DNA of 26,090 nucleotides from Moorella sp. UBA4076 (GCA_002383405.1 DFYS01000090.1:1-26090), one strand, 5' to 3'. Shown: positions 15,821 to 22,984, numbered from the stretch's first letter. A program made the numbers and translations. The notes: a model not told the origin generated them from the letters alone.

Positions 15821-15986
15821 AGATTAGAGTTTGCTTACCCCGCATTTACTCCCTTCGTTGTTAGCAGTGCGACCCCATAAGGACGGCAGCAAATGCTGCC
15901 CGCATCTCCGCGATCTGCCTTACCCCTTCCACAGCGTAGCATTTTTCTGCTTCTGCTGCGACGGCGCACCGCCATAAACAATAAAA

Positions 15987-16007
15987 GCAGGTGGCACGAG
16001 GCAGGGG
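15987..16007 (+). repeat. Degenerate heptamer repeat (GCARGAR type)
   Basis: GCAGGTG, GCACGAG, GCAGGGG, about 30 nt past the mcsB stop in the mcsB direction. Weaker than the other copies. Confidence 0.5.
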
Positions 16008-16038
16008 CTGGAGGCAAAAGGAGAACTTCTTTATCTGG

Positions 16039-17094
16039 TTATTTTTCGGTTAAAAGCTCCCGGACCATAGTTGCCCGGCGCACATCGCGTTCAAAGGAAG
16101 TCATTTCTTTACCGGTGGCAAGCTGCAGGTAGGCCGGCTGGATGCGAATCATCAGCTGGTTTAAAAGCCTCTGGTCCAGGTCGCATAAAATCTTCAATTC
16201 TACCCCCAGGCGCACATCGGAAAGGAGTTGCAGGGCCTCCTGGGAGCTTAAGATACGAGCGTTGGTTAACACGCCATAAGCGCGCCCCACCCGGTCCTCC
16301 AGTTGCCAGCGATTCTGCCGGTGCACCAGTTGCCGGGCTTCCCGTTCCTGGTCGGCCAGCTGTACCGTCACGGCCGAAAGGTTGTTGATAATCTCTTCTT
16401 CCGTACGACCCAGAGTGATCTGGTTGGAAACCTGAAAAATGTTACCCTGGGCTTCTGTGCCCTCGCCATACAGGCCCCTTACAGCCACCCCTACCTTGGC
16501 AAGGGCCGCCAGCACTGGTCCCGCCTGCTTGGTCAGTACCAGGGCCGGTAAATGCAGCATGGCGGAAGCGCGGAGTCCTGTACCAACATTGGTGGGACAG
16601 GCGGTGAGGTAACCCCTTTCCTGATCAAAGGCAAAATCAAGTTCGTTTTCCAGAGCGTCATCGGTGGCATCTGCCAGGCGCCAGGCTTCGTGCAACATTA
16701 AGGCCGGTAAAAGGCATTGCAGGCGCAAGTGATCTTCTTCATTGACCATGATACTGACAGCTTCATCATCACGGAGAATAACGGCCTTGTTTCCTTCGGC
16801 TTCAGCCAGGTCGGGGCTGATAAGGTGCTTCTCTACTAGTATTAGCCGCTCCAGCGGCGATAATTCCCGTAAGGGTTGCAGCTGCAACTCTCCCACCGCC
16901 TGGAAAAGCATTGGTGACCGGATAGCCTGGCTCACCTGGCGGATAACCTTTGCTTCCTGGGATTCGTTCATCAAATTGGGAAAAGGCATCCCTTTAAGGT
17001 TGCGCGCCAGGCGAATACGGCTGGAAATAACAATATCCGCCTGGGGGCCGGAACCCTCCATCCATTTGCTGCTGCGTTCCAGGTTCAGGCTCAT
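16039..17094 (-). CDS. mcsB: Protein arginine kinase McsB
   Basis: A 351-residue phosphagen-kinase-fold enzyme that phosphorylates arginines on CtsR and misfolded proteins, marking them for ClpCP. ATG at 17094 has AGGGGG 7 nt upstream and overlaps the mcsA stop (ATGA). Landmarks: ADIVISSRIRLARNLKGMPF, MVNEEDHLR, YLTACPTNVGTGLRASAMLH with the active-site-loop cysteine, RGLYGEGTEAQGNIFQVSN, and the C-terminal RDVRRA motif (336-341), which is the phospho-arginine allosteric site RDxxRA. All signature parts are present, so it should be active. Confidence 0.97.
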   Translation of the reverse strand: MSLNLERSSKWMEGSGPQADIVISSRIRLARNLKGMPFPNLMNESQEAKVIRQVSQAIRSPMLFQAVGELQLQPLRELSPLERLILVEKHLISPDLAEAEGNKAVILRDDEAVSIMVNEEDHLRLQCLLPALMLHEAWRLADATDDALENELDFAFDQERGYLTACPTNVGTGLRASAMLHLPALVLTKQAGPVLAALAKVGVAVRGLYGEGTEAQGNIFQVSNQITLGRTEEEIINNLSAVTVQLADQEREARQLVHRQNRWQLEDRVGRAYGVLTNARILSSQEALQLLSDVRLGVELKILCDLDQRLLNQLMIRIQPAYLQLATGKEMTSFERDVRRATMVRELLTEK

Positions 17095-17600
17095 GATTGT
17101 ACCCCCTGTTCGCCCAGGCGGCCTTCCATGTTGCGGATGCGGTCGCGGATCTGGGCTGCTTTTTCAAACTCTTCCTGGGCGACGAGCTGCTGCAATTGTG
17201 CCCGCAAGCTTTCAATCTCCCGGCGCACCCGCAGGTTGCCCCCTGCCCGGCGGGGCACTTTACCGCGGTGGTGACTGCTCCCCTGGATGCGCCGGATGAG
17301 TGGATCAAGCCGCGGCGCCAGGTAATGGTAACAATCCGGGCAGCCCAGCCGCCCGGTCTGATGAAACTGCTCGTAAGTCAGGCCGCATTCCCGGCAGTGC
17401 TCCACTTTTGGTGCTGCCTTGACCTCCAGCCCCGGATCGTAATCCAATAACCCGGCTAAAAATTTGGGGATGGAGAAGTTGAGCTGGGGTTGGATTTCGC
17501 GGGCACACTCCTGGCACAGGTAGAGTTCCGTTTTATCACCATTAATTATCCGGGTGACATGGACACTGGCCGATCTTTCATGGCATCGTTCGCAAAGCAT
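17091..17600 (-). CDS. mcsA: McsA, zinc-binding activator of McsB
   Basis: A 169-residue protein. ATG at 17600 has GGGGGG 6 nt upstream, which excludes the longer frame from 17633. It begins MLCERCHERSASVHVTRIIN. CxxC motifs at CERC, CQEC, CREC and CPDC form the zinc-binding half that activates McsB. The C-terminal UVR motif (LQQLVAQEEFEKAAQIRDRI) binds ClpC. The stop overlaps the mcsB start by 4 nt, giving tight coupling. The gap of ~200 bp to ctsR is longer than usual for this operon. Confidence 0.95.
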   Translation of the reverse strand: MLCERCHERSASVHVTRIINGDKTELYLCQECAREIQPQLNFSIPKFLAGLLDYDPGLEVKAAPKVEHCRECGLTYEQFHQTGRLGCPDCYHYLAPRLDPLIRRIQGSSHHRGKVPRRAGGNLRVRREIESLRAQLQQLVAQEEFEKAAQIRDRIRNMEGRLGEQGVQS

Positions 17601-17803
17601 TTTGGACCCCCCAAATAAGATGTGGGTATACACTTTCTATGATGGTTCCTATTCTTAAAGCTGCTGTGTAGCAGGTTGAGTGCCGGGCACGGGCGTCTAC
17701 TCCGGAAATAACACTCTGCCATAAATGGGCCGCCCCATGAAAGGCTCCCATGAATGATCCCCCGTTTTAGACCCGGTTGCAGCTGCCAGCGGCGGTACCC
17801 GGC

Positions 17804-18298
17804 CTAACATTCTGTTTCCGGCCCCGGGAAATCATCGCGCAGCAGGGTAAAGATAACTGCTTTCAGGATGCAGGCCCGCACCTGATCGCGCCGGGGTAAT
17901 TCCAGAGGCAGGCTCTGGCGGTTGAGGATTGCTGCTAACAGCAATTGTTCCCGCCGGGTCAGGAGGCCCTCCTCTCCCAGACGCACAAGCAATTCCAGGG
18001 CCGCCTCCTGGGAAATATAATCCCCCAGGGCTTCATGCACCCACCCCTTAAGGTCTTCCCCGGCGTTCAAAGGCACCCTGGCGATACGGATATAGCCGCC
18101 ACCACCGCGGCGGCTTTCCACCAGGTAACCCCTTTCCATGGTAAAGCGGGTGCTGAGAACGTAGGTGATCTGCGAAGGCACGCAGGTAAAGCGCTCGGCC
18201 AATTCCTGACGCTGCAACTCTATTATCCCTTCGGCACTCGTCTTGAGCAGCCATTTGATATAGCTTTCAATGCGTTCGGCCAGGGTTTTACCTTCCAT
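17804..18298 (-). CDS. ctsR: Transcriptional repressor CtsR
   Basis: A 164-residue class III stress gene repressor. ATG at 18298 begins MEGKTLAERIESYIKWLLKT, the conserved start; the SD (GGGAG) is ~12 nt upstream and somewhat distant. The HTH lies at about 28-52 (RQELAERFTCVPSQITYVLS), followed by the wing RRGGGGYIRI, whose arginine and glycine loop senses temperature and is the McsB target in Bacillus-type systems. The C-terminal dimerisation domain ends near residue 155. It heads the ctsR-mcsA-mcsB-clpC cluster, and a candidate operator covers its transcription start, consistent with autorepression. Confidence 0.96.
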   Translation of the reverse strand: MEGKTLAERIESYIKWLLKTSAEGIIELQRQELAERFTCVPSQITYVLSTRFTMERGYLVESRRGGGGYIRIARVPLNAGEDLKGWVHEALGDYISQEAALELLVRLGEEGLLTRREQLLLAAILNRQSLPLELPRRDQVRACILKAVIFTLLRDDFPGPETEC

Positions 18299-18346
18299 GC
18301 ATCGGCCCACTCCCTGGAAGTTCTTTGATCTGACTTTCCTTTTCTT

Positions 18347-18363
18347 TCTGACCTTCCCTGACA
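18347..18363 (-). promoter_or_regulatory. CtsR-like operator at the ctsR promoter
   Basis: Minus strand TGTCAGGGAAGGTCAGA fits the direct-repeat heptad box RGTCAAA-NAN-RGTCAAA with four mismatches, keeping both GTCA cores and the 3-nt NAN spacer. It overlaps the predicted transcription start near 18367. A further half-site-like AGTCAGA lies downstream near 18325-18335. Confidence 0.65.
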
Positions 18364-18373
18364 TTTTTATATT

Positions 18374-18402
18374 TTTATACTGCAAAAAAGCGTTTATGGC
18401 AA
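18374..18402 (-). promoter_or_regulatory. SigA-type promoter of ctsR
   Basis: Minus strand -35 TTGCCA (18397-18402), 17-bp spacer, -10 TATAAA (18374-18379). The leader to the ATG is about 70 nt and holds the CtsR-like box. Confidence 0.75.
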
Positions 18403-18700
18403 TATGGCTCTGCAGCCATTATGCCCGATTATATGCACTCCTGGTTCCTAAAAACTGTTTATGCCACCCTGGCACATTATTGCTCGCTATCTCGCCATTT
18501 TTGAAGCAGGCACCCCCACCGCCCCAGCGGCACCAGGATAAAAATGGCAGAATGTAGGGCTTCAATCAGGAACCCCCTTCCGAATTCTTGCCCCTAACTG
18601 CGATTTTCCCGCCGGGAGCTATAGAATTACCCATCTCCAGCCATACTAAAGTTACGCCAGTTCCAATCGCTGGCATTCCTGCTAAAAGGAGCCGATTACC
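18403..18700. other. Divergent intergenic region with inverted repeat
   Basis: Between ctsR and the polyprenyl synthase gene. It holds a 9-bp inverted repeat (GCCATTTTT 18494-18502, AAAAATGGC 18540-18548) around a 37-nt C-rich loop, and a 19-nt sequence (18557-18575) shared with the thiI leader. No reading frame with an SD is seen. It presumably carries the polyprenyl synthase promoter, but no clear -35/-10 pair was found. Confidence 0.5.
18557..18575 (+). repeat. 19-nt sequence shared with the thiI leader
   Basis: GGGCTTCAATCAGGAACCC here and GGGCTTAAATCAGGAACCC at 7590-7608 differ at one base; the ~10 bases upstream of each are also similar. Both copies lie on the plus strand about 125-150 nt upstream of a plus-strand gene. 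Confidence 0.6.
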
Positions 18701-19669
18701 ATGATTCAGGCCGAAGTGCAAACCGTTATAACCGGTGCCGTAGCCACCCCGGACCCCCATCTGGAAAAGATCTTAAACCATGCCCTGTCCGGCGGTAAAG
18801 GACTGCGGCCCACCATGGTTTTATTATGCGCCCGTTTCGGGATTCATGATACCCTGGAAGCCGGGCGGGTGGCAGCAGCTATCGAGCTTATTCACCTGGC
18901 CTCCCTGATTCATGATGATGTCCTGGACGGAGCTGCTACCCGCCGTAACCTGCCGGCCCTCCATTCCCTTTATGGAAGCGTGCCGGCCATACTCACCGGT
19001 GATTACCTCTTTGCTACCGCCTTTGGCCTCCTGGCGAAGGGCAAAAAAGCCATCCTCTATTCGGTCACCGAAGCTATTCGCTCCATGTGCAGCGGCGAGA
19101 TCCAGCAACAGGCAGTGCGCGGCCCCAGCGTCGAAGCCTATTTTGCCTATATTGGCCAGAAAACAGCCGCCCTTTTCAGTACCGCCTGCCGCTGCGGGGG
19201 TATCCTTTGCCGCTTAAAACGCTCGCAGCAGGGTTACCTGACCCGGTTCGGCTGGCACCTGGGCCTGGCCTACCAGATTGTCGATGACTGTCTTGATCTT
19301 TTCGGGTCGGCCGACAGAATGGGGAAACCCGCCCGTCAGGACCTAACCAATGGTATTATTACCCTGCCGGTTTTGCGCTTTTTGGAGCTCACCCCCGATG
19401 CCCCCCGGTGGCAGGCCAAAATAGACGCCGGCCTTGATGCTGCGGAAATGGAGGAACTGGCATCTGCTGCCCGGCATTTAAACTGTGACGTTTATACTGC
19501 TGCTACAGCCAGGGAGCAGATTGCCCTGGCCCTGGAAGCCCTGGACAAACTGCCGGCCCACCCGGCCCAGGACGACCTGGCTCTCCTGGCGGCCCGCATC
19601 CTCTCTCCCCTGGAAATAGATGTGGGAAGTGAGAGGTCAAATGGGCAATATGGGCGTTTCTCCTGGTGA
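18701..19669 (+). CDS. Polyprenyl diphosphate synthase (heptaprenyl/HepT-like)
   Basis: A 322-residue trans-isoprenyl diphosphate synthase; ATG at 18701 has AAAGGAG 9 nt upstream. Motifs: GGKGLRP (31-37, substrate phosphate binding), first Asp-rich motif DDVLD (72-76), second Asp-rich motif DDCLD (195-199), and GKPARQDLTNGIITLPVL. It condenses isopentenyl units onto an allylic primer; chain length cannot be read safely by eye. It converges on a DUF2600 (YtpB-like) gene 14 bp away, which suggests a product of C35 or similar length; quinone side-chain synthesis is the alternative. The last ~16 residues (DVGSERSNGQYGRFSW) derive partly from a heptad repeat. Confidence 0.9.
   Translation: MIQAEVQTVITGAVATPDPHLEKILNHALSGGKGLRPTMVLLCARFGIHDTLEAGRVAAAIELIHLASLIHDDVLDGAATRRNLPALHSLYGSVPAILTGDYLFATAFGLLAKGKKAILYSVTEAIRSMCSGEIQQQAVRGPSVEAYFAYIGQKTAALFSTACRCGGILCRLKRSQQGYLTRFGWHLGLAYQIVDDCLDLFGSADRMGKPARQDLTNGIITLPVLRFLELTPDAPRWQAKIDAGLDAAEMEELASAARHLNCDVYTAATAREQIALALEALDKLPAHPAQDDLALLAARILSPLEIDVGSERSNGQYGRFSW
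19622..19635 (+). repeat. Heptamer repeat inside a coding sequence
   Basis: GTGGGAA, GTGAGAG, two units, within the C-terminal codons of the polyprenyl synthase, encoding part of DVGSERS. It is also just past the stop of the convergent ytpB-like gene. Confidence 0.65.
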
Positions 19670-19683
19670 TCTGGCCGGGGCTG

Positions 19684-20793
19684 TTAAATTATACCCAGCC
19701 GCCGCAGGGTCGTGCAGAGGCGATAGAGGTTCCACGACAGGGGACCGGCCGCCTGCAGGATAGCCCGCCTGGCGGCGGCCTGTTCCCGGCCGGCGGCCTT
19801 GCCATCGGAAAGGTACAGGGCCGGCAAACCCCGGACTACCATCAGGTGCAAGAATGGCTCCGGGAGGTCCTGCGCCCTGGCCAGGGACTGGGTGAGAAAA
19901 AGCTGTAACCGCTGGCCGGTCTCCCGGTCGTCACGATAGAAGGTACAGAAATTCAGGTCGCCCCCTTCCCGGTCCTCCTGCTGGTCAATAAAATAATCGA
20001 GGAGGATATGTAAACCGCCAATCCAGGGGAAATAGGCCTCTCTGAGCCTGGCAGCTGCGGCAACATGAACCTCTTTCCCGGTCGCCAGGGTCATCAGGGC
20101 AAAAATACCGAGAGTGGAACCAGTAGCCGCCGCCAGTTCCCACCAGCAGACAGGTACAGGTATCTGGTGCAGTAAGGGTTCCAGCCAGGCCTGTAATCTC
20201 TCCTGGCGACTGTTAACATCTATATGCTTGATCGTCTGAAGGCGGCAGTATAAATCAGCCAGGTAAAGGATCTCCCCCTGCACCGCTGGATAACCTGGTA
20301 ATGCTGCCAGGGCTTCCTGGCAGGCCCGTACCAGCGCCGGCAGGTAACCGCCATCGCAGCAATAGGGGTAGCGGGCATAATAGTCATGCCCTGTCCTCCC
20401 GGGCGTCAGGGCGTCGGTAAAAGCCAGGTGCAGTTGGCGGAAAGCCTCTTCATCCTGGACGCCGGCCCGGTCACAGAGGTTATCCAGGTAATCGCTGATC
20501 GTCTGCAGAGCAATAATGGCCTTGAGCAGTTGCTGCCGGTACCGGCGCGGCCAGGTGGCATAGACGCTGCCGCCCTGGCAGTGAAATTTCTTTTTGCTAA
20601 GGCTCGCCAGGGCCTGATACCCCAATTCCTGATCCGGACTCGCAGCTGCCAGCTGCCGCCAGCGGTTTAATTCCCTGTTTACCTCCGGCAGGGCCTGGAA
20701 AAGCAGGCGCCCCAGGATTATCATATTCTCTACTACTATTGCAGGCATCAATTTTAACCCCATAGCCAGATTATAACCCGCGGCCGGCAGCAT
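19684..20793 (-). CDS. ytpB: DUF2600 (YtpB-like) tetraprenyl-beta-curcumene synthase
   Basis: The frame is open from 20997, but I set the start at ATG 20793: it gives 369 aa, close to Bacillus YtpB (~367), has GAGGGG just upstream (short spacing), and leaves the heptad repeat at 20811-20831 outside the gene. ATG 20748 is an alternative. Family landmarks: NRELNRWRQLAA, KKFHCQGGSVYA (about residue 70-80), LQTISDYLDNLCDR (Asp-rich motif, about 98-110), YYCRLQ-type and WWELAAATGSTLGIFAL segments, and HILLDYFIDQQEDREGGDLN. Characterised YtpB cyclises heptaprenyl diphosphate into a monocyclic C35 terpene later converted to sesquarterpenes. The convergent prenyl synthase is the likely supplier. Confidence 0.88.
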   Translation of the reverse strand: MLPAAGYNLAMGLKLMPAIVVENMIILGRLLFQALPEVNRELNRWRQLAAASPDQELGYQALASLSKKKFHCQGGSVYATWPRRYRQQLLKAIIALQTISDYLDNLCDRAGVQDEEAFRQLHLAFTDALTPGRTGHDYYARYPYCCDGGYLPALVRACQEALAALPGYPAVQGEILYLADLYCRLQTIKHIDVNSRQERLQAWLEPLLHQIPVPVCWWELAAATGSTLGIFALMTLATGKEVHVAAAARLREAYFPWIGGLHILLDYFIDQQEDREGGDLNFCTFYRDDRETGQRLQLFLTQSLARAQDLPEPFLHLMVVRGLPALYLSDGKAAGREQAAARRAILQAAGPLSWNLYRLCTTLRRLGII

Positions 20794-20810
20794 ATACCCC
20801 TCAATGAGAT

Positions 20811-20831
20811 GTGTGAAGTGGGAGGTGAGAA
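20811..20831 (+). repeat. Tandem heptamer repeat (GTGRGAR type, 3 units)
   Basis: GTGTGAA, GTGGGAG, GTGAGAA, 8 nt upstream of the ytpB-like SD; the ytpB transcript carries the pyrimidine-rich strand. Confidence 0.75.
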
Positions 20832-21073
20832 GGGGGATGTTTTCTAACATTCGACTACGGCTCATTAAATTCCTGATGGGACAGGTACCTGGTGGGATGT
20901 AAAGGTTTTCATGCTGGGGAAAGGGATAAACTTGCTTTTGGTCCGCCGCGACAAAGATAGAGACGTAATCTGCTGTATGATATCGAAGAAATAGCACTTC
21001 AACTTGATTGTTGTGCGCAGCGGCCAGGGAAAAATCGTGGACGCCACGCTACCGGGTTCGAACCACCTTATAG

Positions 21074-21856
21074 TTAAATAAAATTGTCGTCTAAATTATC
21101 TTCCGTTTCACTAATTGGTATTCGTAAAAGACTTAGCACCATTCCCAAACGCTCAAAGGCTACGGACTCTTCCACTATTACTACATCTTTTGGTGCCCCC
21201 TGGCACCAAGCAACTGCCGGTAGTTGCTGAAGTCCCGAAACCGCTAAGGTTCCTTGAACAAAATAGTCGTAGGCATAAGTCCATTCGTGAAGTTTATCTT
21301 TGTTAATCCAGTAAGGAAAGGATTTGGATTTAGCAAACCACTTAACTTCCCCTTCTTCTGAGAGGATTACGGCTGCTTTCTCATAGGTTAATTCTATTAT
21401 TTTTATTGCAGTTGCTGCTAAAGAGGTACCGTACACCCCGCTTACTTCTTTAATGAGATTAAAGTCAGGTGGATGTTTAAGGTATTTCTCCACTTCGACT
21501 GCTGGCAAAAAAAACTCGGCCGCAAATTCATTTGCCTCATTTTCTATTTTCTTATTGGTACGGAAGGATTGAAGATCTTTCGGTAGGCAACGAAAAATTT
21601 CCGCTTGATGATGGGGTATGTAAAAATGGCCTATCTCATGGGCTATAGTAAAGCGCTTACGAGGTTCATAGTCAATTTCCTTGCTTATAAGGATGCGGGT
21701 ATTGTTGTTCCTCTGCAGAAGATAACCGTCAGCATCCAGGGGCTCTTCAGAAACTTTAATTTGCAGTCTATCAGCAACCTCCCAGGGGTCTACGGGACCG
21801 GAAAGATTGAGCTGGAAACGCAATTCTCTTGCATGATGAAAAGGAGGTAAGCACAA
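21074..21856 (-). CDS. ImmA/IrrE-family zinc metallopeptidase
   Basis: A 260-residue protein. TTG at 21856 has GGGG about 8 nt upstream and starts 5 bp after the stop of the YgiT/HTH gene, so it is the third gene of one operon. The zinc site is RFTIAHEIGHFYIPHH (HEIGH at 73-77), with the third ligand probably in ENEANEFAAEFFLP (about 106-119), the classic ImmA/IrrE arrangement. A C-terminal domain of ~100 residues (SEEGEVKWFAKSKSFPYWIN) has no motif I can name. Relatives cleave phage or ICE repressors or antitoxin-like regulators; here the neighbouring HTH protein is the obvious candidate substrate, which is inference. Confidence 0.9.
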   Translation of the reverse strand: MCLPPFHHARELRFQLNLSGPVDPWEVADRLQIKVSEEPLDADGYLLQRNNNTRILISKEIDYEPRKRFTIAHEIGHFYIPHHQAEIFRCLPKDLQSFRTNKKIENEANEFAAEFFLPAVEVEKYLKHPPDFNLIKEVSGVYGTSLAATAIKIIELTYEKAAVILSEEGEVKWFAKSKSFPYWINKDKLHEWTYAYDYFVQGTLAVSGLQQLPAVAWCQGAPKDVVIVEESVAFERLGMVLSLLRIPISETEDNLDDNFI

Positions 21857-21861
21857 GATGC

Positions 21862-22332
21862 CTACCCCCTTAACTGACCCATCTCGGCCAGGTGTTTTTG
21901 AATTATTTCAGTGTCATTGGCAGAGATGCCATTTCCTCCCACCTCACGAGCTGCTAAACCTACCGCCTGTTCGAAAAAATCTTCTCCTTTAACTAACGCT
22001 AGAATTTGCGTTCGGGAAAAGCGCCACTCCCGCCCGATTTTAGTGGCCGGCAGCTTGCCGTTCCTGACCAGATTATAGACCGTCTGGTTGCTTACCCGCA
22101 GCAGGTCGGCCACTTCCTCGACATTCATTATTTCTGGATACTCGGCCTGTTTAAGGGTGCCCTGGATCAGGCCCTGCATCAGGCGCACGTCTTCCGGCTC
22201 GTAAGCCTGTTCCCCACATGCTTCACATACCCAGGCATCCATACCTCGAAAGATAATGGTGCGACCTTTCCAGGTTGCTTCCACGTCTTTCTTGATTTTT
22301 TTCATTTCGCCACCGCAGATATAACATTGCAT
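21862..22332 (-). CDS. YgiT-type zinc finger / MerR-excisionase HTH protein (MqsA-like antitoxin)
   Basis: A 156-residue protein; ATG at 22332 has AGGAGG 8 nt upstream. The N-terminal zinc finger has CYIC (Cys3, Cys6) and CEAC (Cys36, Cys39), the YgiT/MqsA pattern. A central HTH (about 68-115: NVEEVADLLRVSNQTVYNLV, NGKLPATKIGREWRFSR) is of the excisionase/helix_turn_helix_17 type rather than the Xre type of E. coli MqsA. It probably binds its own promoter and neutralises the upstream DUF4258 protein. It lies 12 bp after that gene and 5 bp before the metallopeptidase gene. Confidence 0.88.
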   Translation of the reverse strand: MQCYICGGEMKKIKKDVEATWKGRTIIFRGMDAWVCEACGEQAYEPEDVRLMQGLIQGTLKQAEYPEIMNVEEVADLLRVSNQTVYNLVRNGKLPATKIGREWRFSRTQILALVKGEDFFEQAVGLAAREVGGNGISANDTEIIQKHLAEMGQLRG

Positions 22333-22344
22333 TAGTTAATCCTC

Positions 22345-22680
22345 CTAACGCCTTTTTTTAAAAGGCCCTAAATCCTCCCAGGCTTCCTCCCGGAAGCGGC
22401 AAACAGTTACAATAACCGGTCGGGGGAAACTCAAGGCCACCACCATGTAAAACTCCTGGCCTTCACCATCAACTCCTTGAACAAGAACCTTGAGGTCCCG
22501 GCCATGATCCTGGGTTTCTAAAACTTCCCCCTCGAGGGCACAGCGCAAAACATCCTCTTCGGCAATGCCCCGTTCGCCTATCCTGCGAAAAGCATGGTGG
22601 GAGATGATATAGCCATGCCCTTCCTTCCCTTCCCTACGTTCCTTAGCAGATTTACGGAGAAGAACTATCCAGGCAGTCAT
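22345..22680 (-). CDS. DUF4258 protein, probable RelE/MqsR-like toxin
   Basis: A 111-residue protein; ATG at 22680 has AGGAAGAGG 6 nt upstream. The domain begins at about residue 23: ISHHAFRRIGERGIAEEDVL, then GEVLETQDHGRDLKVLVQG and FYMVVALSFPRPVIVTVCRF. The H-x(2)-R-x(2)-ERGI pattern and the VTVC strand are characteristic of DUF4258, which is frequently encoded next to a YgiT-type zinc finger protein and is thought to be an mRNA interferase-like toxin. It is the first gene of the three-gene cassette. Confidence 0.85.
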   Translation of the reverse strand: MTAWIVLLRKSAKERREGKEGHGYIISHHAFRRIGERGIAEEDVLRCALEGEVLETQDHGRDLKVLVQGVDGEGQEFYMVVALSFPRPVIVTVCRFREEAWEDLGPFKKRR

Positions 22681-22693
22681 ATTATACCTCTTC

Positions 22694-22984
22694 CTATAAG
22701 ATATTATAAGCTATTATAAAATACAATAGGATAGTCAAATTATTTTTTAACGGCAATTTGTGCCCTACCCCCCCCTGGGGCAAAACGCTAAAAATGGCTG
22801 TACGCTCGTTTGTGGCGTTAGTAACATCCCTGAATCCCAAAAACCACTCCGGTGCCCGCCTGCGAGCCAGTTTGACTACGGCTTCCAGGCCACTTTTAGC
22901 CTGAGCGATGACCTGGTGATCGTCTGCCGCCAGGGGATATTCCTCTTCCATAGACCGGGCTTGAAGTTCATTAACTGTAAACAT
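22694..22984 (-). pseudogene. Fragment of a type II (Eco57I-like) DNA methyltransferase/restriction gene
   Basis: The first ~78 codons hold ARRRAPEWFLGFRDVTNATN and ERTAIFSVLPQGGVGHKLP. The pattern FRDVTNATNERT-x(2)-SVLPxxGVGxxLP is the conserved block near the target-recognition region of large Eco57I/PglX-type adenine methyltransferases (normally 800-1300 aa). After KLP the frame enters AT-rich DNA with no similarity (LKNNLTILLYFIIAYNIL) and stops. It is an internal fragment with both ends lost. Its 3' end lies immediately upstream of the toxin-antitoxin promoter, so the cassette may have inserted into, or replaced part of, a restriction system. Confidence 0.75.
22711..22738 (-). promoter_or_regulatory. 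Promoter and putative operator of the DUF4258 cassette
   Basis: Minus strand -35 TTGACT (22733-22738), 16-bp spacer, -10 TAATAG (22711-22716), with a TATAAT inside the spacer edge as an alternative. The direct repeat TATTATAA-GC-TATTATAA (about 22703-22720) overlaps the -10 and is a candidate site for the zinc finger/HTH protein. Confidence 0.6.

Noticed and set aside
20794..21060. Coding-looking extension upstream of the ytpB-like start
   Set aside because: The frame is open for 68 more codons to 20997 and further, but it runs through a heptad repeat, has no SD and would exceed the family length; I cannot recognise any protein in it.
21001..21073. GGTTCGAACC, a tRNA T-loop-like sequence near 21053-21062
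   Set aside because: No matching acceptor, D or anticodon arms can be built on either strand, and the T-stem does not pair; it is neither a tRNA nor a provable attachment-site remnant.
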